The notes beneath the pieces are model-generated. The model was not told where the DNA came from. It worked only from the letters and a program-made list of their open reading frames with translations, and did no database searches. Positions 7,893-17,291 of a stretch of DNA of 64,000 nucleotides are shown in pieces. Both the position numbers and the translations under genes were made by a program. How positions within the stretch are numbered: position 1 is the stretch's first letter; every line of letters starts with the position of its first letter. Source of the DNA: Metabacillus arenae (lineage in GTDB: Bacteria; Bacillota; Bacilli; Bacillales; Bacillaceae). Location: positions 124,001 to 188,000 of the forward strand of contig NZ_JACXAI010000006.1 in assembly GCF_014773385.1 (NCBI RefSeq). The letters run 5' to 3'.

Positions 7893-8804
7893 ATGACAGG
7901 AAAAGAATTGTTGGCTGCATCGGATTTAAACATTATTATTACAGCCATTATTATTGGAACGTTTGCTCGTATCGTCACTTTAAAAGAGGATTTTCGCCAG
8001 TACCCAAGTTATCCAAATGGTTATCTAATTCATTTAATAACTGGATTTGTCGCTGCCTCTTTAGGGGCTGTTGCCCTGCCGGCATTGATGAGTAAAAACT
8101 TTGTAGCCGTAACCTTTTTGACCTTAGCAATTCAACAGTTTCGAGATGTTCGTAAGATGGAAAAAGAAAGTTTAACTGACTTAGAAGAAACCGAATTTAC
8201 ATACAGAGGAAAAGCTTATATTGATGGAATTTCCAAGACGTTTGAAGCAAGAAATTATTTTTCCTTAGTAGTAGCATTAGTGACATCCATTACGATTCAA
8301 ATAGAACCAGTTAATGGATGGGCTGGTACTATAATTGGAATTGCTGTTGGCCTCGTTGTCCTGTTTTTATTAGTTAGAATATCGAAAGGAAAAACGATAG
8401 GGGATATCGCTCAAGTTAAACCAGGGAAAGTTGAAGTCATTGGATCTGAGCTATTTGTTGATGGGATGTACATTAGCAATCAATTAGGAAGTGACCGAGC
8501 ACAAAAGCTATTTAAAGAAGAAGGAATGGCGGTTGTCATTTACCCAAATGAAAACTATTATCGTATTAACTTGGACAATTTCGGTCAACGACAAGCAGCC
8601 GTATTTGAAGCAACCAGATCATTAGGTGTAAAACGTTACCATTTTACTCGGAAAGACTTTGAAAACGGAAGAGTTGTCGTTGCCCTTGTTCCTATAAAAA
8701 AAGATATGGATGCTTTAATTGAAGTGATCAAAAAATGCCCATTACTAGAAAGTATCAAAAAATCACAATCGGTTATGAAGACAAATTTGGGAGGAAAACA
8801 ATGA
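7893..8804 (+). CDS. YIEGIA-family membrane protein
   Basis: This 303-aa protein matches the YIEGIA family of spore formers. The hallmark is seen as 'KAYIDGISKTFEARNYF' near residues 108-124, where the name motif reads YIDGIS. It has N-terminal hydrophobic segments (about 12-30, 45-72), a second pair (about 125-165), and a soluble C-terminal half that includes 'VIGSELFVDGMYIS'. The function is not established. It ends 1 nt before the gene for its small partner; the fixed pairing is known in this family ('capping complex subunit for YIEGIA'). ATG at 7893 has AGGTG upstream. A perfect 8-bp inverted repeat lies at 7807-7841. Confidence 0.8.
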   Translation: MTGKELLAASDLNIIITAIIIGTFARIVTLKEDFRQYPSYPNGYLIHLITGFVAASLGAVALPALMSKNFVAVTFLTLAIQQFRDVRKMEKESLTDLEETEFTYRGKAYIDGISKTFEARNYFSLVVALVTSITIQIEPVNGWAGTIIGIAVGLVVLFLLVRISKGKTIGDIAQVKPGKVEVIGSELFVDGMYISNQLGSDRAQKLFKEEGMAVVIYPNENYYRINLDNFGQRQAAVFEATRSLGVKRYHFTRKDFENGRVVVALVPIKKDMDALIEVIKKCPLLESIKKSQSVMKTNLGGKQ

Positions 8805-8805
8805 T

Positions 8806-9012
8806 ATGGCAAGAGAATCAAACATAAAGCCAAACTATGATATTTTAGCTGTTATAACCCTTAATAAAGATCGAGTTCTTTCGGGAAAACCTTTAACTTT
8901 ATTAGCACAGAACGAAGAGGAACAAAAAGAAATGACAGCCGATCTTGCAAAAGCTTTAAAAGGGGAAATTGTCAGAATGAAAACGAAAGACTACCTCATT
9001 ATTAGAGGATAA
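8806..9012 (+). CDS. Small partner ('capping complex subunit') of YIEGIA
   Basis: This 68-aa soluble protein begins MARESNIKPNYD and ends 'MKTKDYLIIRG'. Its sequence pattern and its position directly after the YIEGIA gene match the small subunit named 'capping complex subunit for YIEGIA'. A GGAGGAAAACA Shine-Dalgarno lies inside the end of the upstream gene. The two genes form a short operon closed by a strong terminator at 9114. The biochemical role is unknown. Confidence 0.75.
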   Translation: MARESNIKPNYDILAVITLNKDRVLSGKPLTLLAQNEEEQKEMTADLAKALKGEIVRMKTKDYLIIRG

Positions 9013-9113
9013 TCTTTTACAAGTGGTTGAAAGACAGACTAATTATTATACCGCAGAATGATGAAAGGACATGAAAAGAGTTAATATTCATCGTTTTTAG
9101 CTCTTAAAACAGC

Positions 9114-9156
9114 GAAAATCCCTGATTTAAGGTAAAGATCAGGGATTTTCTTATTT
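9114..9156 (+). terminator. Strong intrinsic terminator after YIEGIA operon
   Basis: A perfect 13-bp stem, GAAAATCCCTGAT (9114-9126) with ATCAGGGATTTTC (9138-9150), has an 11-nt loop and is followed by TTATTTGATTTTT. Confidence 0.85.
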
Positions 9157-9479
9157 GATTTTTGGTGAATTTTAAATGTTTTTAACGTGCTCACCAATCC
9201 CTTCAATACCGATGCATGTAATCAAGATTTTATTTTAGCAGGAATGAACCTCTGAGGATTCATCCCTTCACCTATTTATTTTGCCGTACCACTTGTTTTT
9301 TGTCAGCATCGACCGTCTTTCTTTCCCTATCGTGAACCTTTCTGTCCGAATTTTCGATATTATTTTTCAGATAAGTATTTTTATTTTCCTAATGTTAAAT
9401 TATTTAGCCGGACAGTGTTTGATTAGCAGGTATCTCAAAATTCAGGCTTTATTGGCAAAAATTTTGAGCAATTAGTCAG

Positions 9480-9630
9480 GTAACCGCCAAATATTTTCAT
9501 GAGCGAGCATTTAATTCGATGATCGTGCAATATAGCAAAAAGGGAGCATTTAATCTGGTAACCGTGCAATTAATTCAATGAGCGGGCAAATAATCCGATA
9601 AGCTTGCAAATGATTCCACTTCCGATAACC
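9480..9630 (+). repeat. Degenerate ~20-nt-period tandem array
   Basis: About seven imperfect units of 18-21 nt resemble GCAATTAATTCGATGAGCGT, for example GAGCGAGCATTTAATTCGAT, AACCGTGCAATTAATTCAAT, GAGCGGGCAAATAATCCGAT. It lies downstream of the rqcH stop, between convergent transcription units. The units are contiguous, without spacers. Confidence 0.6.
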
Positions 9631-9659
9631 TGGTTTTTAATCGCCAGCTCTTGATATCT

Positions 9660-11372
9660 CTAGCTCTTTTTTAGTTTTATAACAGTTTCCTCTTTGGGTG
9701 TGACATAAACTGTTTGTTGCTGGTCGTAGATGACGAAGCCTGGTTTTGCGCCGCTTGGTTTTTTTACATGACGGACTTTTGTGAAATCAACTGGTACTGA
9801 ACTTGAATTTTTAGCCTTACTGAAATAAGCAGCGAGGGCAGCGGCTTCAAGAATCGTGTGCTCGTTTGGTTCCTTCTTTCTAATGACTACATGAGAACCG
9901 GGAATATCTTTTGTATGAAGCCAGATATCATCGCGGGAGGCGACTTTGTTAGTTAAATATTCGTTTTGTTTATTGTTTTTTCCTACTAGTATTTCTGTAC
10001 CGTCAGTGGCTTGATATTTTTCGAGAGTTGGCAATTTCTGTTTGTTTTTCTTGGTGCTTTTTCGCTCTCTTTTTTTCAAATAGCCTCCTTCCGTTAATTC
10101 CTCTCTTATCTCTTCAATATCTTTGGGAGAGGCGGATTCCAATTGCTGAAGCAGGTTATCAAAGTATGTAACCTCTTCAGCAGCAAGCCTTATTTGTTCC
10201 TTTACGATCGAAATAGAATTTTTAGCTTTTTGATACTTTTGGAAATAGGCTTGGGCATTTTCGGAAGGAGACTTCAGAGGATTTAAAGGAATGGTGACCA
10301 TTCTATGATCATCCTCATAATAGTTAAGAACTTCTGTTTGTTGATCTCCTTTTTTGATTCCATACATATTTGCTGTTATTAATTCTCCATAAAGTTTGTA
10401 GACATCAGCATTTTCTGCATTTTTTAAAGTAGATTGCAGCTTTTTAATTTTATTTCTGTTCTTTTTGCCTTCATTTCCAATAAACCGTTCTAAATCGAAA
10501 GCTTGTTGCTTAACTCGATCACGCTCTGCTTTGCCATAATAGAACCGATCTAAAAGGATGCTTAAGCTAGGAAAGGTTTTGACCGTTCCTTTTAGATGCG
10601 CTAATTCAATAAAATAGAAAAAGACTTTGCGCTCGGTTTCAATAAGGGTTGGGATAAAATTTTCTTCTTTCACCTTTGACACTAAAGAGATAAACTCCTG
10701 TGGAACAGTGACCCGATTTGCAAGCTTTGCCTGATAAATAACTTCTTTTGCAAATAAAGGAGATATCCCTGAAAAGCTTTGTACCAACTGTGAATCCAGC
10801 TTTCCAGATTGAAAATCAATTTTTCTTAAAACGGTTTCTTCATCAGCTGTAAGCGGATTCGCTTTATTCTGTTCCGGTGGAAGGACGTATTCATGGCCTG
10901 GCAAGACGGTTCTATGTCTGTTCACTGCAGGAGATATGTGTTTGATGCTGTCTAAAATCATATTTCTGTCAACATCCGTTAAAATAATATTGCTGTGCTT
11001 TCCCATAACTTCTATGAAGAGCTTTTTATAGGATAGGTCCCCAATTTCGTTCCTGCTGCGAATCGTAATTGTCATAATTCTTTCCATATCAACCTGTTCA
11101 ATTTTTTCTATGATCCCACCCTCGAGGTGTTTTCTAAGCAGCATACAAAACATGGGCGGCTCATTTGGATTATCAAAAGGCTGCTGGGTTAAGTGGATCC
11201 TTGAATAGCTTGGATGAGCAGAAATTATCAGCCGCAGATTTTCCCCATTTGCACGAATCTGCAGGATAAGTTCATTTTTGTAAGGCTGATGAATTTTCGA
11301 AATCCGCCCATTTTCCAATTTATCTTTCAATTCTTTTGTCATTGCGTATGTAAACATGCCATCAAAAGACAT
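9660..11372 (-). CDS. rqcH: Ribosome rescue factor RqcH (Rqc2/NEMF homologue, YloA)
   Basis: RqcH binds the 50S subunit carrying a stalled nascent chain and directs addition of a poly-alanine tail, marking it for ClpXP. This 570-aa protein has the NFACT-N domain at the start ([12 protein letters not shown]), a long central coiled-coil region (about 280-430) and the NFACT-R block '[17 protein letters not shown]' near 475-495. Its length equals B. subtilis RqcH. The essential Asp97-Arg98 pair of B. subtilis reads Glu97-Arg98 here. It is the only long minus-strand gene among the syntenic ylo genes. An older annotation calls the family fibronectin-binding. Confidence 0.93.
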   Translation of the reverse strand: MSFDGMFTYAMTKELKDKLENGRISKIHQPYKNELILQIRANGENLRLIISAHPSYSRIHLTQQPFDNPNEPPMFCMLLRKHLEGGIIEKIEQVDMERIMTITIRSRNEIGDLSYKKLFIEVMGKHSNIILTDVDRNMILDSIKHISPAVNRHRTVLPGHEYVLPPEQNKANPLTADEETVLRKIDFQSGKLDSQLVQSFSGISPLFAKEVIYQAKLANRVTVPQEFISLVSKVKEENFIPTLIETERKVFFYFIELAHLKGTVKTFPSLSILLDRFYYGKAERDRVKQQAFDLERFIGNEGKKNRNKIKKLQSTLKNAENADVYKLYGELITANMYGIKKGDQQTEVLNYYEDDHRMVTIPLNPLKSPSENAQAYFQKYQKAKNSISIVKEQIRLAAEEVTYFDNLLQQLESASPKDIEEIREELTEGGYLKKRERKSTKKNKQKLPTLEKYQATDGTEILVGKNNKQNEYLTNKVASRDDIWLHTKDIPGSHVVIRKKEPNEHTILEAAALAAYFSKAKNSSSVPVDFTKVRHVKKPSGAKPGFVIYDQQQTVYVTPKEETVIKLKKS

Positions 11373-11460
11373 TTTAAAACACCCTTTTCTCTTAGGTACA
11401 GTCCTATTTATAAAATCATCAGGTTAGAGACAAATCAAAGAAATATCTCAGCTTGAAGGT

Positions 11461-11612
11461 AAATATCGCAGACTTTATCCGCCGAATTTGGTTGATTATC
11501 AGGCTAATTTAGGGATAATCCGTTCAATACGTGAATCAATCCGTCCAATTTAGTCGCTTATTCGACCAAAATGAGGATCAATCCGACCAAATCGACCGCT
11601 TATTCGGCAAGT
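11461..11612 (-). repeat. Degenerate 21-nt-period tandem array upstream of rqcH
   Basis: About seven units of 20-22 nt follow each other, such as TCCGTCCAATTTAGTCGCTTA-type and TCCGACCAAATCGACCGCTT (units start with TCCG or TTCG). On the minus strand the unit reads GGTCGGATAAGCGACTAAATT-like and shares the CGATAAG core with the arrays at 9.5 and 31.0 kb. It lies between the rqcH start and yloB. Confidence 0.6.
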
Positions 11613-11741
11613 AAAGGGGATTTGTCTCCTTTTTAACCCAATGCAAATTCTTTTCCAAGTAGAATTATATCATTATTTCGGACAAGGATGAATAAGCTGT
11701 GTTAGAGCATTTATTGGGTAAAAGGGGTGTTAGGATCAATC

Positions 11742-14417
11742 ATGAAATGGCATGAGATGGGACATTCAGATGTTATAAGGGCTACAAACACAAATGAAAA
11801 ACAAGGCTTATCAGACTCAGATGTCCATAAAAGAAGGCAGCAATATGGGCCTAATGAGCTTCAGGAAGGGGAAAAACCATCAGCTTTACTCCAATTCCTC
11901 GCTCAATTTAAAGATTTTATGGTCCTTGTCTTACTTGGAGCCACTCTCATTTCTGGGATATTGGGAGAATACATTGATGCTGTTGCCATAATAGCGATTG
12001 TATTGATCAATGGAATTTTAGGTTTTTTTCAAGAACGGAAAGCGGAAAAGTCTTTGCATGCATTAAAAGAATTATCTGCACCACAGGTTGTTGTTCTTAG
12101 GGACGGGGAATGGGTAAAGCTATTATCCAAGGAACTTGTTCCAGGAGATATCGTAAAATTCACAAGCGGCGACCGAATTGGAGCGGATGTTCGATTGCTG
12201 GAGACAAAAAGCTTAGAGATCGAAGAATCGGCTTTAACAGGTGAATCGTTGCCTGTTCAAAAATCAATGGAGGCAATTGTTGGGGAAAACATTGGAATTG
12301 GCGATTTAACTAATATGGCATTCATGGGAACCCTTGTCACACGGGGAAACGGGACAGGGGTTGTGGTTGGAACTGGAATGAAAACGGCAATGGGGCAAAT
12401 TGCAGATTTACTTCAAACTGCAGAGACGATGATGACTCCTCTGCAAAGAAGGCTTGAGCAGCTTGGTAAAATATTAATTGTTCTTGCCCTTCTTTTAACA
12501 GTTTTAGTGGTTGCAGTTGGTGTTATCCAAGGCCATGAATTATACGATATGTTCCTTGCAGGAGTATCGTTAGCTGTAGCTGCCATTCCTGAGGGGCTGC
12601 CGGCAATTGTCACGGTTGCTTTGTCACTGGGTGTACAAAGAATGATCAAACAACATTCCATTGTCAGAAAGCTGCCTGCTGTTGAAACGCTCGGCTGCGC
12701 GAGTGTTATTTGTTCAGATAAAACAGGCACTATGACACAAAACAAAATGACAGTAACACATATCTGGGCTGAAGGAAAGACTTGGGAGGTTACCGGTACA
12801 GGCTATGTGCCGCAAGGAGATTTTTCCTATAAGGATCGAACTGTTCAACCGAAGCAGCAAAAATCACTTCAGCAAATTCTTACCTTTGGAATGCTTTGCA
12901 ACACAGCAAGAATTTTTGAAAGGGATGGTCAGTTCCAATTAGATGGAGACCCTACTGAAGGTGCCCTTTTAGTGTCAGCTATGAAGGCTGGTTTTACAAG
13001 AGACATTCTGCAGCAGAGCTTTACGATAATTGAGGAGTTCCCCTTTGATTCTACAAGAAAAATGATGAGTGTGATAGTTGAAGATAAATCAGGAAAACGG
13101 TTTGTCATTACTAAGGGAGCTCCAGATGTACTAATGAAGGTGTCCGAGTTTATTTTATGGGATGAAAAACAAAAAGTACTTTCTGCTCAATTTGAAAACC
13201 GAATTAAAGAATCAATAGAATCACTTGCTTCAAAAGCTTTACGAACTATAGCTGTTGCTTTTAGGCCTTTAAGAAGCGGACAAATCGTAAATTCTTATAT
13301 GGAAGCAGAGAAGGATTTAACATTTATCGGATTGCAGGGAATGATTGATCCACCTCGTCCTGAAGTGAAGCAAGCGATAAAAGAATGCCGGGCTGCAGGT
13401 ATTAAAACGGTTATGATTACTGGTGATCATCTATTGACAGCTAGCGCTATCGCAAAGCAATTAGATCTAATGCCAGCAAAAGGCAAAGTAATGGATGGGC
13501 AAACACTTTCCAGTTTGTCTATCGATGAGTTGGAGAATGTTGTTGACGATATTTATGTATTTGCGCGTGTTTCTCCTGAACATAAGCTGAAAATTGTCAA
13601 AGCTCTCCAAAATAAAGGGCATATAGTAGCAATGACAGGTGATGGAGTTAATGATGCACCTGCTATCAAAGCTGCAGATATAGGGATCTCAATGGGTATC
13701 ACCGGAACAGATGTCGCAAAGGAAGCATCTTCACTTGTATTAGTAGATGATAACTTTGCCACCATTAAATCCGCCATTCGGGAAGGCAGGAACATTTACG
13801 AGAATATTCGAAAGTTTGTTAGGTACCTGCTCGCCTCAAATGTAGGAGAAATATTAGTCATGCTTTTTGCTATGCTGCTTGCTCTTCCCCTGCCTCTTGT
13901 CCCGATTCAAATCTTATGGGTCAATTTAGTGACAGATGGATTGCCTGCAATGGCATTGGGTTTGGATAAACCTGAGGGAAATTTAATGAATCGTAAACCA
14001 AGACATCCAAGGGAGGGAGTGTTTGCAAGAGGGCTTGCATGGAAAGTAATATCAAGAGGCTTTCTCATTGGAATTGCAACACTCGCAGCGTTCATAATCA
14101 TTTATAATAGACAGCCTGATAATTTGATCTATGCCCAGACAATCGCCTTTGCAACACTCGTCATGGCACAATTAATCCATGTTTTTGACTGTCGAAGTGA
14201 ACGATCCATTTTTGACCGGAATCCATTTGGGAACATCTATTTAATTGGCGCAGTTGCTTCATCTATATTATTAATGTTAATTGTGATTTACTATCCGCCG
14301 CTTCAACCAATATTCCACACGGTAGCTATTTTGCCGCAAGATTGGCTTTTAGTACTTGGTATGTCAGCTTTACCAACTTTTTTATTAGCAGGCTCACTTT
14401 TAACAAGAAAATCTTAA
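11742..14417 (+). CDS. yloB: P-type Ca2+-transporting ATPase (PMR1/SERCA type)
   Basis: This type IIA P-ATPase of 891 aa pumps Ca2+ (possibly Mn2+) out of the cytoplasm. Motifs in order: actuator 'LTGESLPV', M4 ligand motif 'AIPEGLPAIV', phosphorylation loop CSDKTGTMTQNK, nucleotide domain 'KGAPDVLM', hinge 'MTGDGVNDAPA', and M6 'LWVNLVTDGLPAMALG' with the calcium ligands. ATG at 11742 (MKWHEMGHSD) is preferred over the in-frame GTG at 11727 because TAGGA sits 7 nt before it and it matches the B. subtilis start. YloB in B. subtilis is linked to spore germination and heat resistance. A strong terminator follows. Confidence 0.95.
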   Translation: MKWHEMGHSDVIRATNTNEKQGLSDSDVHKRRQQYGPNELQEGEKPSALLQFLAQFKDFMVLVLLGATLISGILGEYIDAVAIIAIVLINGILGFFQERKAEKSLHALKELSAPQVVVLRDGEWVKLLSKELVPGDIVKFTSGDRIGADVRLLETKSLEIEESALTGESLPVQKSMEAIVGENIGIGDLTNMAFMGTLVTRGNGTGVVVGTGMKTAMGQIADLLQTAETMMTPLQRRLEQLGKILIVLALLLTVLVVAVGVIQGHELYDMFLAGVSLAVAAIPEGLPAIVTVALSLGVQRMIKQHSIVRKLPAVETLGCASVICSDKTGTMTQNKMTVTHIWAEGKTWEVTGTGYVPQGDFSYKDRTVQPKQQKSLQQILTFGMLCNTARIFERDGQFQLDGDPTEGALLVSAMKAGFTRDILQQSFTIIEEFPFDSTRKMMSVIVEDKSGKRFVITKGAPDVLMKVSEFILWDEKQKVLSAQFENRIKESIESLASKALRTIAVAFRPLRSGQIVNSYMEAEKDLTFIGLQGMIDPPRPEVKQAIKECRAAGIKTVMITGDHLLTASAIAKQLDLMPAKGKVMDGQTLSSLSIDELENVVDDIYVFARVSPEHKLKIVKALQNKGHIVAMTGDGVNDAPAIKAADIGISMGITGTDVAKEASSLVLVDDNFATIKSAIREGRNIYENIRKFVRYLLASNVGEILVMLFAMLLALPLPLVPIQILWVNLVTDGLPAMALGLDKPEGNLMNRKPRHPREGVFARGLAWKVISRGFLIGIATLAAFIIIYNRQPDNLIYAQTIAFATLVMAQLIHVFDCRSERSIFDRNPFGNIYLIGAVASSILLMLIVIYYPPLQPIFHTVAILPQDWLLVLGMSALPTFLLAGSLLTRKS

Positions 14418-14438
14418 TTGTTTGTGATATAATTCAGG

Positions 14439-14468
14439 AGGTAATAGAGCGATCTATTACCTTTTTCT
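14439..14468 (+). terminator. Intrinsic terminator after yloB
   Basis: AGGTAATAGA (14439-14448), tetraloop GCGA, TCTATTACCT (14453-14462), then TTTTCTTTG. The 10-bp stem is perfect. Confidence 0.88.
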
Positions 14469-14545
14469 TTGTGTTTTTAGAACAGTTTAAACGATAAAGT
14501 GTTTAAATTCACTAAAGTGCTAAAGAGCACTGGTTATGAATTTAT

Positions 14546-14610
14546 AAAAAGAAATCGGCTCTTTCACCGATTTTATCGATTTCCACCTCTGACCTCCCAC
14601 CTCTAGAAAG
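14546..14610 (-). repeat. Family-3 repeat placed directly before yloC
   Basis: The hairpin AAATCGG (14552-14558) / CCGATTT (14567-14573) is followed by 'CACCTCTGACCTCCCACCTC' and TAGAAAG. It is the reverse orientation of the 21.0 and 61.8 kb copies. Its end merges into the AAAGGAG Shine-Dalgarno of yloC. Confidence 0.7.
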
Positions 14611-14621
14611 GAGTGAACATG

Positions 14622-15500
14622 ATGGTAGTAAGTATGACCGGATTTGGAAGGTCTGTTCTTTCAAAGGAACAAATGACCGTAACGGTTGAAATGAAATCTG
14701 TTAATCATCGATTTACTGAAATTAGTATAAGATTGCCTAGACAGTTAGTAACACTTGAAGATAAAATCAAGAAGATTGTCCAAAAGAAAGTAAATCGAGG
14801 CCGAGTAGAGATGTTTATATCGATTGAAGGTCAGCCTCTTACAGATCGTTCACTTTCTATTGACTGGATCTTGCTTGATCAATACATAAATGCTTTTCAT
14901 TCAATAAATGGTAAGTATGAACTTCAAGAAGACCAACCAAGCATTAACCAGCTGCTTCAACTGGAAAATATGCTGCAAATTGAGGAAAAAGCTAAGGAGA
15001 ATACTTTTGCGGAAGAACTTATTACTCAAGCAGTCATCGATGCGACTGAAAAGCTTTTTCAAATGAGACTCGTTGAGGGAGCGCAGTTAGTGCTGGACAT
15101 TAAAGACCGTTTACAAACGCTTTCCGATTTAACTTTGAACGTTGAAAAGCTAGCACCATCTGTTATTCAAAATTATCAAAACCGAATTTATAAGCGTGTA
15201 TCGGAGTATATGTCCGGAACCATTGATGAAGATCGAATTCTTACAGAAGTAGCCGTTTTTGCCGATCGTTCTGATATTTCAGAAGAATTGACCAGAATAA
15301 AAAGCCACATTTATCAATTCCAAGAAATCCTGGTTGAAAAAGAACCCATTGGCCGGAAATTGGATTTCTTAGTTCAAGAACTTAATAGAGAAGCAAACAC
15401 TATTGGTTCAAAAGCAAACGACAGTCAAATTGCGAAAATGGTGGTAGAAATGAAAAGCATAATCGAAAAAATGAAGGAACAAGTCCAAAATATTGAATAA
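14622..15500 (+). CDS. yloC: YicC/YloC family endoribonuclease
   Basis: This 292-aa member of the YicC family is related to E. coli YicC, an endoribonuclease; the B. subtilis gene is yloC. It starts with the invariant 'MVVSMTGFGRS' and 'VEMKSVNHRF' and ends with the DUF1732 block 'GRKLDFLVQELNREANTIGSKAND'. ATG at 14622 is chosen because it lies 8 nt from AAAGGAG and gives the family N-terminus; the ATG at 14619 is also possible. It is followed after 75 nt by remA, as in B. subtilis. Confidence 0.92.
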   Translation: MVVSMTGFGRSVLSKEQMTVTVEMKSVNHRFTEISIRLPRQLVTLEDKIKKIVQKKVNRGRVEMFISIEGQPLTDRSLSIDWILLDQYINAFHSINGKYELQEDQPSINQLLQLENMLQIEEKAKENTFAEELITQAVIDATEKLFQMRLVEGAQLVLDIKDRLQTLSDLTLNVEKLAPSVIQNYQNRIYKRVSEYMSGTIDEDRILTEVAVFADRSDISEELTRIKSHIYQFQEILVEKEPIGRKLDFLVQELNREANTIGSKANDSQIAKMVVEMKSIIEKMKEQVQNIE

Positions 15501-15575
15501 TAAGGGGCACCTTTGATTAACCTAAACTTTTTAAGGCTAAAATAGTTTTGCCTGCATAAAAAGGGGGAGAGTTTA

Positions 15576-15839
15576 TTGAGTATTAAGCTAATTAACATTG
15601 GCTTTGGAAATATTGTTTCAGCAAATCGCATTATTTCAATCGTAAGTCCAGAGTCTGCACCAATTAAGCGAATCATTCAAGACGCAAGAGACCGCGGGAT
15701 GTTAATTGACGCTACCTATGGAAGAAGAACTCGAGCTGTAGTAATTATGGATAGCGACCATATTATATTATCAGCGGTACAACCGGAAACAGTTGCTCAT
15801 CGCTTATCCAATAAAGATGAATTGTCAGAAGAAGGGTAG
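15576..15839 (+). CDS. remA: Biofilm/osmoprotection regulator RemA (DUF370)
   Basis: RemA is a small DNA-binding protein that activates the eps and tapA matrix operons and glycine betaine synthesis in B. subtilis. The 87-aa product has the invariant '[14 protein letters not shown]', '[11 protein letters not shown]', '[12 protein letters not shown]' and '[11 protein letters not shown]' blocks. The start is TTG, preceded by a strong AAGGGGGAGAG. It ends 3 nt before gmk, so the two are co-transcribed. Confidence 0.95.
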   Translation: MSIKLINIGFGNIVSANRIISIVSPESAPIKRIIQDARDRGMLIDATYGRRTRAVVIMDSDHIILSAVQPETVAHRLSNKDELSEEG

Positions 15840-16469
<630 letters not shown>

Positions 16470-16470
16470 A

Positions 16471-16677
16471 ATGCTCTATCCATCAATTGATGTTTTAATG
16501 AATAAATTAGATTCAAAATACACCCTTGTTACTGTCGCAGCAAAACGCGCACGGGAAATGCAGTTACATCAAAATCAACAAATAGAAAAACCGATTTCTC
16601 ATAAATATGTAGGCAAAGCGTTAGAGGAAATCAATGCCGGTTTGCTATACTTTGAGAAAGAAGAGCAAAAAGGATAA
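16471..16677 (+). CDS. rpoZ: RNA polymerase omega subunit
   Basis: The 68-aa omega subunit helps assemble beta-prime into RNA polymerase. It begins '[20 protein letters not shown]' and contains 'AAKRAREMQ' and '[15 protein letters not shown]'. ATG at 16471 is preceded by CTGGAGG inside gmk. Its TAA stop at 16675-16677 coincides with the first bases (AAGTGAAACTT) of a dispersed repeat, so the element abuts the coding end exactly. Confidence 0.95.
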   Translation: MLYPSIDVLMNKLDSKYTLVTVAAKRAREMQLHQNQQIEKPISHKYVGKALEEINAGLLYFEKEEQKG

Positions 16678-16888
16678 GTGAAACTTTTAAGCAGTGGGAT
16701 AGTTGGTTAGCCAAAGGCCCACAGAATGTGGGGCACACAGACGTTGTCAAAAACGTGACGCTTTTAGTCTGTGTTCCTCTATGGGGACCTTTACGGGCAG
16801 TTCCAGTCCAGTGACCAATCCTACTTTGCTTTCACTGAAAATTAAAAAGGGGTTTTACTGCCCGTTAAGAGTGGGATAAAGTGAAACT
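16674..16888 (+). repeat. Family-1 modular hairpin repeat, copy A
   Basis: The copy starts AAGTGAAACTTTTAAGCAGTGGG, has the middle module with a GCCCACAGAATGTGGG-like segment and the CACACAGAC...GTCTGTGT hairpin, and a right module GACCTTTACGGGCAGT...ACTGCCCGTTAAGAGTGGGATA. The left hairpin has lost one arm. It ends again with AAAGTGAAACTTCC, which begins copy B. The same element occurs at 41.3 kb (+) and 50.3 kb (-). No ORF or transposase is inside. Confidence 0.8.
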
Positions 16889-17023
16889 TCCAACAGTGGG
16901 GTACCCACTGTTGGTTAGTTGAACCAATCGGACCTTTACGGGCAGTTCCAGTCCAGTGACCAATCCTACTTTGCTTTCACTGAAAATTAAAAAGGGGTTT
17001 TACTGCCCGTTAAGAGTGGGATA
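16876..17023 (+). repeat. Family-1 modular repeat, copy B (middle module deleted)
   Basis: It begins with AAAGTGAAACTTCC and an intact left hairpin CAGTGGGGTACCCACTG, lacks the CACACAGAC module, and carries a right module (16931-17023) that I read as identical over 93 bp to 16786-16878 of copy A. This is a recent tandem duplication. Confidence 0.8.
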
Positions 17024-17029
17024 GAATAA

Positions 17030-17064
17030 AGATAACAACCTTGCTGGGGTTGTTATTTTTTTAA
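17030..17064 (+). terminator. Intrinsic terminator after rpoZ and repeats
   Basis: ATAACAACC (17032-17040) pairs with GGTTGTTAT (17048-17056), followed by TTTTTT. It lies beyond both repeat copies, so the repeats are probably transcribed with rpoZ. Confidence 0.85.
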
Positions 17065-17216
17065 TAAGATCAGAAAGTTTAATTTAATTAAAGTATTAAC
17101 GTGTTAAAGAGTGATATCGTTGTTCACCTCTAAGCGCCATTGGCTCTTTCACCGATTCCTTAATTTCAGATATTTTAAGTTCACTAAAGTGTAAAAGAGA
17201 ACAGGAGATCAGTTGA

Positions 17217-17282
17217 AAAAGAAATCGGCTCTTTCGCCGATTTCCTCTATTCCAACCTCCGACCTCTGACTTCTAGAAAGGT
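17217..17282 (-). repeat. Family-3 repeat placed directly before coaBC
   Basis: GAAATCGGC (17221-17229), loop TCTTTC, GCCGATTTC (17236-17244), then 'CAACCTCCGACCTCTGACTT' and CTAGAAAGG. The end supplies the AAAGGTGG Shine-Dalgarno (17277-17284) of coaBC. A partial second copy (CACCTCTAAGCGCC, GGCTCTTTCACCGATT) lies at 17127-17158. Confidence 0.7.
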
Positions 17283-17291
17283 GGCCACATA

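Noticed and set aside
9281..9475. 64-codon ORF on the + strand before the 20-nt array
   Set aside because: It is AT-rich and hydrophobic by composition, lacks a Shine-Dalgarno and follows a strong terminator.
9480..9630. CRISPR array
   Set aside because: The 20-nt units are contiguous and degenerate with no unique spacers and no cas genes.
16674..17023. Insertion sequence or transposon
   Set aside because: There is no ORF, no terminal inverted repeats of IS type and no clear target duplication; a non-autonomous repeat fits better.
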